Shown here: piece by piece, positions 35,730 to 45,459 of the stretch | Numbering within the stretch: the stretch's first letter is position 1 | Layout: the number at the start of each line of letters is the position of its first letter | Assembly: GCF_007988885.1 (NCBI RefSeq) | Contig: NZ_BJUZ01000004.1 | Span: 62,001 to 126,000, forward strand | Direction: 5' to 3' | Length of the DNA stretch: 64,000 bases | Source of the DNA: Gluconobacter wancherniae NBRC 103581 | GTDB taxonomy: Bacteria > Pseudomonadota > Alphaproteobacteria > Acetobacterales > Acetobacteraceae | Notes under the pieces: model-generated | What the model was told of the DNA's origin: nothing | Database searches by the model: none | Seen by the model: only the letters and a program-made list of their open reading frames with translations | Program-made: the position numbers and the translations under genes

Positions 35730-38366
35730 ATGCGTAAGACTGTTCGTGGATGTGCATTCGGATGCTGGGTTGTGCTGGCGGGTGCTCTTCCCACGAGCAC
35801 GCGCGCTCAGAATGTGCCTGCAGCGCCTGATTTTCCGAAAACAGTTATAATCCAGATCGCACCTGCTGAGCGTATCATTAATCTTCCCGTAATTTCATTG
35901 AACAGGAAGAAATTGCCAGTATTGCTTTCCCTGCATTCGATAGAATCAAGTACCGTATCGAATTCTGACGGTAAATTGCTTCCTTCAGGCTGGCATTTTC
36001 TGGAAAATCCTAGCCCTTTGCTCAAGAAAGACGATAGTGTTGCGCAATTAGTAAAGCCTGACACGACGCCCTCTATTGAGCAGCCTTCTATTGGGAAAAT
36101 GTCCAAGACTCTTCAGGCTTATCGCGATGACCTGTCGGAAAATACAACAGGTTTATGGTTGCCATTGGGCGAAATGACACCGATTGCTGCGTTTAGATCG
36201 GGGGGACAGATTATTATCGTGGCAGATGGCCGCCATCCCCTGGATACGACTACTCTGCCTGCTAATGGACCGTTGAATGTCACTGCGGTGCGTGTCATGG
36301 AAACGACAACAGTCGTGACGCTGCACGTTGCTGGTGGTACTGATCCTGCCATCCTACCTGCTGGGGCCGGGTGGAGCATTTCTCTTGCGCCGTCACCTCC
36401 TCTAATTTCAAATATCCATGTAGCGCAGTCGAAGGGGGCACTGTACTTTTCATTACCTCCTCAGGATGCTTCCCCGCGAGCGGTAACATTTACAGATCCT
36501 TCTTCGGGCCGGAAGCTATTGCTTGGTTTGGTTCGAGGAGGTGGAATTGCGAGTAGTCTGGCCCAGGTTGGTCCAGGTTTTGCTTTGCGACCGAGTGTCG
36601 TGGGTGTTGTTGTCGCCTCGGATTCCGATAACGTTGAGTTACGAAAATCGGGCGATCAGTTTGTTCTTGATGCCGCTGGAGTGCATATTTCTCCTCTTCT
36701 TTCCAGCAGAGCCGGAGACATTTCGCCGGTCAACGAAACAGGTGTCTCTTTCGCATCAGCTCCTCTGAGCGCGCTTATGGAAAATTACAGACAAGCCTGG
36801 ACCAGTGCTGCATTTTCCTCTCCGGCAAAAAGGTTTGATGCACGACTGCGTGCCGCAAAAGCTGCTGCAGCACTGGGAGACAGGGCTGGGCTGGACGGAG
36901 CGCTTACTGCGGCACTTCGTGACCAGCCAGAGGGAGCCGCGAGGCTGGATGTGAAGAGGCTTCAGCAGGTCTCGGCTTTGTTGAACCATTATTTTGTTAA
37001 TGGAAGCCCGCCTGAAATTTCAGCGAATGCTCCCGAGGATCAGTTCTGGCGGGGGGAGATGGAGCTACTCCAAGCCAGTCTGTCGAATGATGTAAGTCTC
37101 AATAAAAACGAACGTGAAAAGGTGGCATCCCTTCTAGCCTCCGGGCTGAGTGCTGTAGAGCATTATCCAGCAAGCCTGAGAAAGCAGATATTGCCTGCTG
37201 CGGCGGAGTTCGTTTCCCGGTATGGCTCTTCCGCTGCTCTTGGGGCGTTGATCAGGTGTGCAAATATTCCAGAAGAAAATCTGGCTTGCGCGATTTCGGC
37301 TTCGCGTCGGAATGATGTTACGGCCAGTACCCAACTGTCAAAGCTGGAAGACGATCCTGACTCTCACGTCTGGTCTGGTGCGCGTGAGGAACGCGTTCTT
37401 TCAGAGCAGAAGGCTGGAAAAATTGCTCCTGATAAGGCGGCTGAAATGCTGGATAACCTCATTCCGGCAGCACGTCTGTCTGATCGGGAGAAAGAAGTAC
37501 GCCTGGAGGAGCTGGATGCGGTTCTTGCGGCGGGCAATCTTCAAAAGGCCCAGTCTCTTATAGATGAGTGGGGGCAGATTTATCCCAAATGCGATGCCGA
37601 TATTCTGCCTCGCAAGCTTGTATTAGCCACTCTGCTTGGCAAAAATTCTACTGGTGGGGATTTAGGGGCGAGGATCGGGTTTCTGAAGAATACGCTGGAG
37701 CATGTATCATCTCAGTCGGAAAGAAATGAGCTGCTGAAGTCTCTTGCTGCCCAGTACGAAGCACTTGGTTTAGCAGGCCAGGCCGTAGACGTTTTCAGAA
37801 GTCTATTGCCTCAGCTGCCAAACTCCGAGCAGGCCGATACGCGGATTAAAATGGCAAGTCTTGAACTTTCAACAGGGGGGGCGGATCAGGTTCATCAGGA
37901 TCTTGCCCCGCTGCTCAGCAGTTCAGCGGCTGCAGGAAGTGCGCTGCCAGGAGGCACGCCGAGTGTGCAGATCGAAGCTGCCATTCTGGATGCCAAGGCT
38001 TCACTCCATGGGCATGATCTGGATAGAGCTGTGCATACCCTTGAGGGTTTGTCCGACGTACGTGCGCAGATGCTTCTGGCTCAGATTGCTGAGACACGGC
38101 AGGCATGGCCAGAGGCAGTTTCAATTCTGCAGCGTGTTCTGGACCAGCAAATCCCAACGGACAAACCGGTCATCTCCCTAACGAACGAGCAGCAGCAGCT
38201 TGTCATTCATATGGCTGAAGATATTTCTCATGCGGGGAACAGACAGGCTGGTGACGGTCTTCGTGCGCGTTTTGGCAAATCGATGTCGCAGGGAGCCATG
38301 GGTTCCATGTTCAATCTTCTGACAGGAGCTGACACGAAAACAGCGAAACAGGGTGCGGGAGGGTAA
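35730..38366 (+). CDS. Large exported protein of unknown function at the end of the flagellar run
   Basis: An 878-residue protein beginning 2 bases after the motE stop. It has a signal peptide (cleavage near STRAQN). Residues about 30 to 330 are beta-rich with several short GGT/VVTLHVAG-type strand pairs, reminiscent of the AMIN or other periplasmic beta folds, but I cannot name the fold. Residues about 345 to 870 are helical and TPR-like (repeated ALGDRAGLDGAL, LGLAGQAVDVFRSLLP, LDRAVHTLEGL). Translational proximity to motE suggests a periplasmic flagellar or motility role. That is inference. The stop is 2 bases from the convergent tetR gene. Confidence 0.75.
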   Translation: MRKTVRGCAFGCWVVLAGALPTSTRAQNVPAAPDFPKTVIIQIAPAERIINLPVISLNRKKLPVLLSLHSIESSTVSNSDGKLLPSGWHFLENPSPLLKKDDSVAQLVKPDTTPSIEQPSIGKMSKTLQAYRDDLSENTTGLWLPLGEMTPIAAFRSGGQIIIVADGRHPLDTTTLPANGPLNVTAVRVMETTTVVTLHVAGGTDPAILPAGAGWSISLAPSPPLISNIHVAQSKGALYFSLPPQDASPRAVTFTDPSSGRKLLLGLVRGGGIASSLAQVGPGFALRPSVVGVVVASDSDNVELRKSGDQFVLDAAGVHISPLLSSRAGDISPVNETGVSFASAPLSALMENYRQAWTSAAFSSPAKRFDARLRAAKAAAALGDRAGLDGALTAALRDQPEGAARLDVKRLQQVSALLNHYFVNGSPPEISANAPEDQFWRGEMELLQASLSNDVSLNKNEREKVASLLASGLSAVEHYPASLRKQILPAAAEFVSRYGSSAALGALIRCANIPEENLACAISASRRNDVTASTQLSKLEDDPDSHVWSGAREERVLSEQKAGKIAPDKAAEMLDNLIPAARLSDREKEVRLEELDAVLAAGNLQKAQSLIDEWGQIYPKCDADILPRKLVLATLLGKNSTGGDLGARIGFLKNTLEHVSSQSERNELLKSLAAQYEALGLAGQAVDVFRSLLPQLPNSEQADTRIKMASLELSTGGADQVHQDLAPLLSSSAAAGSALPGGTPSVQIEAAILDAKASLHGHDLDRAVHTLEGLSDVRAQMLLAQIAETRQAWPEAVSILQRVLDQQIPTDKPVISLTNEQQQLVIHMAEDISHAGNRQAGDGLRARFGKSMSQGAMGSMFNLLTGADTKTAKQGAGG

Positions 38367-38368
38367 AA

Positions 38369-39079
38369 TCAGATGTTCTGGGGAACCCTGTAGCCGGCCA
38401 GAAAGACTTTCACACCCTGCTGAATGAATGTCAGAAGGTCTTCTCTGGAACGTGGCGGGCGGCAATGCGTCAACTGTGACAGCAATGGCGCTCCAAGCGT
38501 TATTCCAAAAAGAAGATCGCTGGCGTCTTCTGGATTCCCGACCTTTATCAGTCCGGCTTTTTCCTGATCCATCAGCCAGTTCTGGACGTTGAATTTACGT
38601 CCAGATAAATGGAACAGATCAGTCATAAGCTGGCGAATGGCAGGGTTGCGTGTTGTTTCCGTGACAATGGAGCGCATCAGGCTGAGACGCTCTTCGTCCA
38701 GCAGGCAGTCAGCCATGCGCGTCATCATGTCAGTGAGTTGTTGTTCTAGGCTGTCTGAAGGGTTCGTCACAAAATCGAAAGGTGTGAAAAGTCTTTCGAG
38801 GATCAGTGTTTCAAAAAGGGAGTTCTTGGATGGAAAGAACTGATAGAGGGTCTTTTTAGACATCCCGGAGCAACTTGCGATGCTGTCCATCGACGCTGCG
38901 TGATATCCATAGGATTTCAGTGATTCGCTTGCGGCTTCCAGAATCCTCTGACGTCTTTCTTCGTCGTCCAATGCTGGCGGTCTTCCGCAGCAGGAACGTT
39001 TTTTGACGGAAGTGACGTCTGCGTCATGGCGGATCAAGCTGGACTCCAGGGGCATTATGAAAGACCGAATTGACGACAT
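38369..39079 (-). CDS. TetR-family repressor, probable regulator of the divergent RND pump
   Basis: A 236-residue regulator. The helix-turn-helix lies at about 40 to 90 (ERRQRILEAASESLKSYGY, then ASMDSIASCSGMSKKTLYQFFPSK, shown in parts), and the helical ligand/dimer domain fills the rest. The ATG at 39079 sits inside the left arm of a perfect inverted repeat, so ATG 39055 is a realistic alternative start. It is divergent from an RND efflux operon, the usual arrangement for AcrR/NalC-like repressors that release the promoter when they bind a drug or metabolite. A CC pair at residues 30 and 31 is odd but lies in the flexible tail. Confidence 0.92.
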   Translation of the reverse strand: MSSIRSFIMPLESSLIRHDADVTSVKKRSCCGRPPALDDEERRQRILEAASESLKSYGYHAASMDSIASCSGMSKKTLYQFFPSKNSLFETLILERLFTPFDFVTNPSDSLEQQLTDMMTRMADCLLDEERLSLMRSIVTETTRNPAIRQLMTDLFHLSGRKFNVQNWLMDQEKAGLIKVGNPEDASDLLFGITLGAPLLSQLTHCRPPRSREDLLTFIQQGVKVFLAGYRVPQNI

Positions 39080-39108
39080 ATGAGGAAACCAGCTAGTTTC
39101 CTCATATG
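39077..39108. promoter_or_regulatory. Perfect 13-bp inverted repeat: likely TetR operator
   Basis: CATATGAGGAAAC and GTTTCCTCATATG are exact inverted copies separated by CAGCTA. The site spans the tetR 5' end and lies 44 bases before the RND fusion-protein ATG. It would block both promoters when occupied. A TTGACG hexamer at 39070 to 39075 could be a -35 element for the pump operon, but no good -10 is seen at the right spacing. Confidence 0.75.
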
Positions 39109-39151
39109 TGGAAACTGTAGGGTTTCTTTATCACAGGATAACGGCGGGACC

Positions 39152-40369
39152 ATGCCTTCTTTTGAAAAAATGTTTCAGACACCCGCACAGCCGGTCTTTT
39201 CTGGAACAAAATCCCGGTTTCGGTTGACATCCGCACTGGTGCCCGTGGTGCTTGCCCCGGCACTGCTGGTTGGAGGCTGTCAAAAGAAGCAGGCTCCCTC
39301 CGCACCAATGCCGCAGGGCGTAGAAGTTCTGACATTACATAAGCAGGCAGTCACGCTCGAGACTTCCCTTCCGGGTAGAACGTCACCTTATGAGCAGGCG
39401 CAGATTCGTCCGCAGGTGAGTGGTGTTATTGTCTCGCGTGACTTTCAGCAGGGTGCTGATGTTAAGGCGGGTCAACAGCTTTTCCAGATTTTTAGCGCTC
39501 CGTATCAGGCTGCATATGATCAGGCGCACGCTTCACTGTTGAATGCGCAGGCTGCTGCGACCCGCGCTGAAGGGCAGCTCCGTCGTTATCGGCCGCTAGC
39601 CGCTGCTCATGCCGTCAGTTCTCAGGATTACGATAACACTCTGGCCACTGCGAAACAGGCTGAAGCTCAGGTTGAACAGGCCAAAGCGAACTTGGAATCT
39701 GCCGCTGTAAACCTGAATTACACGCATGTCCGTGCGCCTATTGATGGTCGTATCGGCCGTACTCTCTATACGCAGGGCACATTGCTGACAGCTGGGCAGA
39801 CCCAGCCTATCGCAGTCGTGACGCGGCTTGATCCGGTATATGTGGACGTCAATCTCGCTGCGACCGACATGCTTCGTCTGAAGCGTGAGCTTGCCAGTGG
39901 GCAGATTGAGCGTCAGGGAGACGATGCCGCGGCCGTGGGCCTGACGCTGGAAGATGAGTCCAGCTTCCCTGCAAAGGGCAAGCTTGAGCTTTCGGAAGTC
40001 ACCGTCGACCCCGCAACCGGGACGCTGGTGATGCGGGCTGTTTTCCCCAATCCTGACCATCTGCTGCTGTCAGGTATGTTTGTACATGCTCACATTCGGG
40101 AAGGTCTGGACCCGAATGCGCTGCTCGTGCCGCAGGTCGCAGTTCAACGTGATTCAAAAGGTAGCCCGTACGTCATGGTTGTGGACGGGGAAAACAAGGT
40201 TCAGATGCGGACCATCAAGACCAGTCGTACGATTAAGGATTCCTGGCTCGTGACAGATGGTGTCAAGGAAGGAGACCGGATTGTTGTCAGTGGCCTCCAG
40301 AAAATCCGCCCGGGTGTAAAGGTCGCTCCTCAGGAGAGCAGCTCTGGGTCTGCCGGAAAGGCGGAGTAA
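39152..40369 (+). CDS. RND efflux membrane fusion lipoprotein (AcrA/MexA type)
   Basis: A 405-residue periplasmic adaptor. The start is ATG 39152. The frame is open back to 39080, but that part overlaps the operator. A signal peptide with lipobox VGGC anchors it to the inner membrane. The family core is complete: GRTSPYEQAQIRPQVSGV in parts (lipoyl half), coiled coil rich in Ala/Gln/Glu (about 120 to 190), lipoyl half THVRAPIDGRIGRT, beta barrel, and C-terminal VPQVAVQRDSKG with GLQKIRPGVKV. The pump gene starts 6 bases downstream. It should pair with the RND pump and the outer-membrane channel of the same operon. Confidence 0.94.
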   Translation: MPSFEKMFQTPAQPVFSGTKSRFRLTSALVPVVLAPALLVGGCQKKQAPSAPMPQGVEVLTLHKQAVTLETSLPGRTSPYEQAQIRPQVSGVIVSRDFQQGADVKAGQQLFQIFSAPYQAAYDQAHASLLNAQAAATRAEGQLRRYRPLAAAHAVSSQDYDNTLATAKQAEAQVEQAKANLESAAVNLNYTHVRAPIDGRIGRTLYTQGTLLTAGQTQPIAVVTRLDPVYVDVNLAATDMLRLKRELASGQIERQGDDAAAVGLTLEDESSFPAKGKLELSEVTVDPATGTLVMRAVFPNPDHLLLSGMFVHAHIREGLDPNALLVPQVAVQRDSKGSPYVMVVDGENKVQMRTIKTSRTIKDSWLVTDGVKEGDRIVVSGLQKIRPGVKVAPQESSSGSAGKAE

Positions 40370-40375
40370 TCCAGC

Positions 40376-43300
40376 ATGTCATTATCGCGCTTCTTTATTG
40401 ATCGCCCGATCTTTGCGTGGGTCGTCGGTCTGATCATCATGCTCGTCGGCGCTGTTTCCATCATGCGCATGCCGATCTCACAGTATCCGAGTATTGCGCC
40501 ACCGATGATTGCGATCACCGTGGATTATCCGGGTGCATCTGCAGAGACGGTGAATAATACCGTGGTTCGGCCTATTCTGCAGCAGATGTACGGGTTGGAT
40601 CATCTGGAATATATGGCCGCCCAGTCCTACGGCAGTGGCCACATGGAAATTGACCTGACATTTGCTCAGGGTACAAATCCGGACATTGCTCAGGTTCAGG
40701 TTCAAAACAAGCTTCAGCTTGCTCAGCCAAAACTGCCTACGGAAGTTACGGCTCAGGGCCTGAGTGTTACGAAGGCCGTCAAGAACTTCATGATGGTTCT
40801 GGCCTTTATCTCCACTGACGGAAGCATGACGGGTCAGGATATTTCGGATTACGTTGCATCCAATATCTCAGATCCATTGTCTCGTGTATCAGGCGTGGGT
40901 GATCATACGCTTTTCGGCTCTGAATACGCCATGCGTATCTGGCTTGATCCGGCCAAGCTTTATAATTTCTCTCTGACGGTTGGGGATGTTCAGTCTGCTA
41001 TTCAGGCGCAGAACGCCCAGATTTCGTCAGGTGAATTGGGTGGCTTGCCTGCCAAGAGCGATATCGCGTTCGATGCGACGATCATTGGCCCGACGCGTCT
41101 GAGCTCTCCTGAGGAATTCAAGAAAATCCTTCTGAAAGTTCAGCAGGACGGCAGTCAGGTACGTCTTCAGGATGTCGCCCGTGTTGAACTCGGAGCGCAG
41201 AATTATAACATCACGTCTCGATTTAATAACAACCCGGCTGCGGCAATGGCCGTCAAGCTTGCTCCTGGTGCCAATCAGCTCACGACCGAGACGGCAATCC
41301 GTGCCCGCATGGCTGAGTTGCAACGCTATTTCCCGCCTGGGTTGAAGCTGGTTTACCCTCTTGATACAGAGCCGTTCATTACGCTCTCCATCAAGGAGGT
41401 CATTGAAACGCTGCTGGAAGCCATTGTTCTGGTTTTCATCGTGATGTTGGTGTTCTTACAGAACTTCCGCGCTACGTTGATTCCGACGATTGCGGTTCCC
41501 GTTGTTCTCCTTGGAACATTCGGTGTTCTTTCGGTTTTGGGGTACGGCCTCAACACGCTGACGATGCTTGCGATGGTGTTGGCAGTGGGTTTGTTGGTCG
41601 ATGACGCTATCGTCGTTGTCGAAAACGTCGAGCGTGTGATGACCGAGAAGGGCCTTTCTCCTAAAGAGGCCGCTAGGGTCTCGATGGATGAAATTTCAGG
41701 TGCCCTTATCGGTATCGTGCTGGTCCTGACTGCAGTGTTCCTGCCGATGGCTGCGTTTGGTGGCTCAACAGGCGTGATCTATCGCCAGTTTTCCATCACG
41801 ATCGTATCGGCAATGTGGCTGTCTGTGGTTGTAGCGATGGTGATGACGCCTGCGCTTTGTGGTTCCATGCTGAAGCCGTCTCACAAAGGTCATACGACGG
41901 GTCCGATCGCCTGGTTCAACCGTAGCTTTGATCGCCTGACGAATGGCTATCTTGGTGGTGTAAAGCGCCTGATCAAGCTGCGTATCGTTAGCATGATGCT
42001 GTTTCTGATCCTTACGGGTGGGGCGGTATATCTGTTCATGAGTGTTCCGGGCGGCTTCCTGCCTGACGAAGATCAGGGCATTATCTTTGGGCAGATAACG
42101 ATGCGTTCGGGGGCTACCGATGCGCAGACGGGCGCTGTGAATCGCAAGGTCACAGATTACGTTCTGAAAAATTACGGGAATGACGTTCAGTCGGTCTTTA
42201 CCATGAACGGTTTCAGTTTCGCCGGGCAGGGACAGAGCGCGGGCGCATTCTTTATCCGCCTCAAGCCATGGGATCAGCGTCCGGGTTACGCCCATACGAC
42301 GATGGCGATTGCCAATAAGATCATGATGCATTTCTGGACTGATCCAGAAGCTCAGATTTTCGCGGTCAATCCGCCTGCGGTGATGGAGCTTGGTAACGCT
42401 ACGGGTTTCGATCTTGAGCTCGAAGATAATGGCCATCTTGGTCATCAGGCCCTTCTCGCTGCCCGTAACCAGCTTTTGGCCGAGGCTGCCAAGAGCCATC
42501 TTCTGATGGCTGTCAGGCCATTGGGGATGGAGGATGCTCCGCAGTTCCATCTTAATATTGACCGCGAAAAAGCCAATGCGCTTGGTGTTACCAACGCTGA
42601 TATTAATACGACCCTTGAGGGTGCCTTTGGCTCGATCTACGTCAACCAGTTCATGCGTGATGACCGTGTGAAGCAGGTATATATTCAGGGTGAGCCGTTC
42701 TCTCGTATGACGCCAGAGGACATAAACCGCTGGTATTTGCGCAATGCAACCGGGACAATGGTGCCATTCAATGCGTTTGCATCAGGCACATGGATTTCCG
42801 GTCCACAGAAAGTCGAGGATTATAACGGCCTGAATTCCTTCGAAATTCAGGGACAGCCTGCAGTTGGCGTCAGTTCGGGGCAGGCGATGGCAGAAATGGA
42901 GAAAATTCTTGCCAAGATGCCGCCAGGCATTGGCTATGAATGGACGGGCCTGTCTTACGAACAGCTGGCTTCAAGCGGTTCAACCGGGCCGCTGTATGCC
43001 TTGGCTGCAGTCGTGATTTTGCTTTGTCTTGCGGCATTGTATGAGAGTTGGGCTATTCCGTTCTCAGTCCTCATGGTGCTGCCACTTGGTGTGCTGGGCG
43101 CAATTGCAGCGACATTGGGTCGCGGGCTGTCAAATGACGTTTATTTCCAGGTTGGCCTGCTCACGACAGTTGGTCTTTCTGTAAAAAATGCAATTCTGAT
43201 TGTGGAGTTTGCAAAAGCATTCTTTGAAGCTGGTGATAGCCTGGAAGAGTCGGTTCTCAAGGCTGGTCGAGAGAGACTACGCCCGATCCTCATGACATCC

Positions 43301-43552
43301 ATTGCGTTTGTATGTGGTGTATTCCCGCTGGCGATTGCTACGGGTGCTGGTTCCGCCGCGCGTGTTGCGATTGGCACTTGCGTGGTGGGTGGCATGCTGT
43401 CTGCAACATTGCTGGCGGTCTATTTCGTACCAGTATTCTTCGTGGTGGTGCTGCGACTGTTCCGAGTGAGCCGCATCAAGGATCGTGGCAATGCAGATCA
43501 GGCAGGCCACAATACTCATCAACCTGCAATCGAGGGAGGACACGGCGCATGA
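40376..43552 (+). CDS. RND multidrug efflux pump (HAE1, AcrB/MexB type)
   Basis: A 1058-residue trimeric proton-driven pump with twelve membrane helices and two large periplasmic loops. The proton relay is present: LVDDAIVVVEN in helix 4 (the Asp pair) and VKNAILIVEFAK in helix 10 (the Lys). The N-terminus FFIDRPIFAWV and the GG-x-LP-x-DEDQG motif (GGFLPDEDQG) fit the HAE1 class. The stop overlaps the channel gene start by four bases (ATGA). It should expel lipophilic drugs, solvents or bile-like compounds. The real substrates are not predictable. Confidence 0.96.
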   Translation: MSLSRFFIDRPIFAWVVGLIIMLVGAVSIMRMPISQYPSIAPPMIAITVDYPGASAETVNNTVVRPILQQMYGLDHLEYMAAQSYGSGHMEIDLTFAQGTNPDIAQVQVQNKLQLAQPKLPTEVTAQGLSVTKAVKNFMMVLAFISTDGSMTGQDISDYVASNISDPLSRVSGVGDHTLFGSEYAMRIWLDPAKLYNFSLTVGDVQSAIQAQNAQISSGELGGLPAKSDIAFDATIIGPTRLSSPEEFKKILLKVQQDGSQVRLQDVARVELGAQNYNITSRFNNNPAAAMAVKLAPGANQLTTETAIRARMAELQRYFPPGLKLVYPLDTEPFITLSIKEVIETLLEAIVLVFIVMLVFLQNFRATLIPTIAVPVVLLGTFGVLSVLGYGLNTLTMLAMVLAVGLLVDDAIVVVENVERVMTEKGLSPKEAARVSMDEISGALIGIVLVLTAVFLPMAAFGGSTGVIYRQFSITIVSAMWLSVVVAMVMTPALCGSMLKPSHKGHTTGPIAWFNRSFDRLTNGYLGGVKRLIKLRIVSMMLFLILTGGAVYLFMSVPGGFLPDEDQGIIFGQITMRSGATDAQTGAVNRKVTDYVLKNYGNDVQSVFTMNGFSFAGQGQSAGAFFIRLKPWDQRPGYAHTTMAIANKIMMHFWTDPEAQIFAVNPPAVMELGNATGFDLELEDNGHLGHQALLAARNQLLAEAAKSHLLMAVRPLGMEDAPQFHLNIDREKANALGVTNADINTTLEGAFGSIYVNQFMRDDRVKQVYIQGEPFSRMTPEDINRWYLRNATGTMVPFNAFASGTWISGPQKVEDYNGLNSFEIQGQPAVGVSSGQAMAEMEKILAKMPPGIGYEWTGLSYEQLASSGSTGPLYALAAVVILLCLAALYESWAIPFSVLMVLPLGVLGAIAATLGRGLSNDVYFQVGLLTTVGLSVKNAILIVEFAKAFFEAGDSLEESVLKAGRERLRPILMTSIAFVCGVFPLAIATGAGSAARVAIGTCVVGGMLSATLLAVYFVPVFFVVVLRLFRVSRIKDRGNADQAGHNTHQPAIEGGHGA

Positions 43553-45003
43553 AGACCCGTATTGGACTCGCCGCGCTCCTCATGCTTTCGGCCTGTAATC
43601 TGGCACCGACCTATCACCGGCCGACCCAGTCGGTGCAGAACAGCTACCCTGAGAATACAGGGGCCAAAAATGCCCCGGTTGCTGCGAAGGTCGCTAATCT
43701 GGGATGGGAGGATTTCTATACAGACCCTCGACTGAAGGCGCTGGTCAGGCTGGCGCTGAAAAATAACAGGGACCTCGCAGCGCAGGCTGCCGCCGTGACC
43801 GTTGCGCGAGGGCAGTATGAAATCCAGAATGCCTCGTTGTTCCCGATCATCTCTGCAGGTGGTCAGGGCATGTTTCTGGCACCGTCGGATACGGCCGGTT
43901 TCTCGTTCGCACCGGGATTGGGCACAACGGTGTCCACCCTGCGTCTTTACCAGACATCCATAGGGTTCTCGTCCTACGAAGTGGATTTGTGGGGACGTAT
44001 TCGCAACCTGACGCGCCAGCAGGCAGAAACCACTCTGAACAGTGTGGAAAATGCCCGTAATGTGCTGATCACGATGGTGTCTCAGATTGGTGGGACATAC
44101 ATTCAGTGGCTTGCTGATCGTGAGCAGCTTCGCGTGACGCGCGATACGCTGAAATCTGAGCGAGACACGCTGCGTCTGACGCAATTGTCCTATGACAACG
44201 GCGAAACCGAAGCCCTGACACTGGCGCAGGTGAAAACGCAGGTAGAGCAGGCATCGGCATATGAGGCGCAATACACTCGCGCTGTGGCTGATGACGAACA
44301 TGCTCTGCAACTGCTCGTCGGGGTGCCTTTGCCCGCAGATCTGCCGCAACCTGCGCCGTTCGGTGCGCAGACAATGATCAGCGATCTGCCTGAAGGTTTA
44401 CCGTCTGACCTGCTTCAGCAGAGACCTGATATTCTTGCAGCCGAGCATACGCTGATTGGTGCGAATGCAAATGTGGGTGCCGCCCGTGCGGCCTTCTTCC
44501 CCAAGGTTACTCTCACGGCATCGGAAGGGACCAGCTCCCTTCAGTTCCGTAAATTGTTTACCCCTGGGGCAGAGACGTGGACTATCTCGCCTTCCATTAG
44601 TCTGCCTATTTTCACTTGGGGCCAGAGTCAGGGCAACCTGCGAATGGCCAAGGGGCAAAAGCTGCAATATGCCGCACAGTATGAAAAAACAGTGCAGACG
44701 GCGTTTCGAGAGGTTTCGGATGCTCTAACCGCGCGTGAAACCTACACGCAACAGGACAGGCATATGGCGGCGTTGGTGGAGCAATCTCAGAAGGCATTCG
44801 ATCTCGCCACAATGCGATATCGCACTGGTATTGATAGTTACCTCACGACATTGACCCAGCAGCGCACACTTTATCAGGCCCAGCAGAATGCCATTACCAT
44901 TCGTGCTGCTCGTTTCCAGAATCTTGTGACATTGTATCGCGCGCTCGGAGGAGGGTGGAGCCAGAAGACTCTTTCGCCTAAGATCGCCGTAGCAAAGAAC
45001 TAA
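43549..45003 (+). CDS. Outer-membrane efflux channel lipoprotein (OprM/NodT type)
   Basis: A 484-residue channel that completes the tripartite pump. The start is ATG 43549, overlapping the pump stop. The frame is open upstream to 43312 within the pump gene. The signal peptide ends in the lipobox LSAC. Two TolC-like repeats are visible, with QTSIGFSSYEVDLWGRI and the later PSISLPIFTWGQSQGNL each holding a typical strand/helix junction, and R-P-D-I in QQRPDILAAEHTL. Long amphipathic helices form the periplasmic tunnel. It may also serve the type I exporter at 4.9 kb, which has no channel of its own nearby. Confidence 0.94.
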   Translation: MKTRIGLAALLMLSACNLAPTYHRPTQSVQNSYPENTGAKNAPVAAKVANLGWEDFYTDPRLKALVRLALKNNRDLAAQAAAVTVARGQYEIQNASLFPIISAGGQGMFLAPSDTAGFSFAPGLGTTVSTLRLYQTSIGFSSYEVDLWGRIRNLTRQQAETTLNSVENARNVLITMVSQIGGTYIQWLADREQLRVTRDTLKSERDTLRLTQLSYDNGETEALTLAQVKTQVEQASAYEAQYTRAVADDEHALQLLVGVPLPADLPQPAPFGAQTMISDLPEGLPSDLLQQRPDILAAEHTLIGANANVGAARAAFFPKVTLTASEGTSSLQFRKLFTPGAETWTISPSISLPIFTWGQSQGNLRMAKGQKLQYAAQYEKTVQTAFREVSDALTARETYTQQDRHMAALVEQSQKAFDLATMRYRTGIDSYLTTLTQQRTLYQAQQNAITIRAARFQNLVTLYRALGGGWSQKTLSPKIAVAKN

Positions 45004-45013
45004 CGGAGTTATC

Positions 45014-45346
45014 ATGCGCAGGATTGTCGTTTCCACACTGGTCATGACCGCATTGACGGGAACGGCATTTGCGCAGGATGCAGGTGATGGCCCTAAAAAG
45101 CCAGATATGCATGAACTTGCACGCAATTCGTCGTTGCCCAAAAGCCATGCAGATTTCAGCCGGTTTTACCATCCTCCCGGAGATAAGGTCATTGAGCAGC
45201 CGGATGCATTTCGCCTGCTTTTCCGAACACCAAACGGTTTGCCGGACGGTTATGCTGAGCGTCGTGGTAATGCTGTGATTTATTATGACAGCACAGGAAA
45301 AGTAACCCGTGTTCAGCAGCTTCCTGCGGGAACGGATGATCCCTGA
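45014..45346 (+). CDS. Small exported protein following the RND operon
   Basis: A 110-residue protein with ATG 45014 behind GGAG. A clear signal peptide ends near TAFAQDA. The mature part is about 90 residues, polar, with an FYHPPGDK segment and a C-terminal strand pair (GNAVIYYDSTGKVTRVQQL). I do not recognise a family. It is the last gene before a strong terminator and begins 10 bases after the channel gene, so it belongs to the pump operon. A periplasmic accessory role is inference. Confidence 0.78.
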   Translation: MRRIVVSTLVMTALTGTAFAQDAGDGPKKPDMHELARNSSLPKSHADFSRFYHPPGDKVIEQPDAFRLLFRTPNGLPDGYAERRGNAVIYYDSTGKVTRVQQLPAGTDDP

Positions 45347-45360
45347 TTAATTCCGGAGTA

Positions 45361-45391
45361 AAAAAGCCCTGACATTTTTGCAGGGCTTTTT
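45361..45391 (+). terminator. Rho-independent terminator of the RND operon
   Basis: AAAAAGCCCTG pairs with CAGGGCTTTTT around a 9-base loop, followed by more T residues. It is 15 bases after the stop at 45346. Confidence 0.92.
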
Positions 45392-45459
45392 TTATGGTCA
45401 TTGCCTGCGGTGGATGTTCCCGCCATATGGGAACATCCATTTGCATTGGGGCTCAAAAT

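Noticed and set aside
41765-42550. Antisense open frame of 261 codons over the RND pump gene
   Set aside because: The pump frame is complete with family motifs; the antisense product is His/Arg-rich with no known domain.
43519-44349. Antisense open frame of 276 codons over the outer-membrane channel gene
   Set aside because: It is a shadow of a well-defined OprM-type frame with lipobox and TolC repeats.
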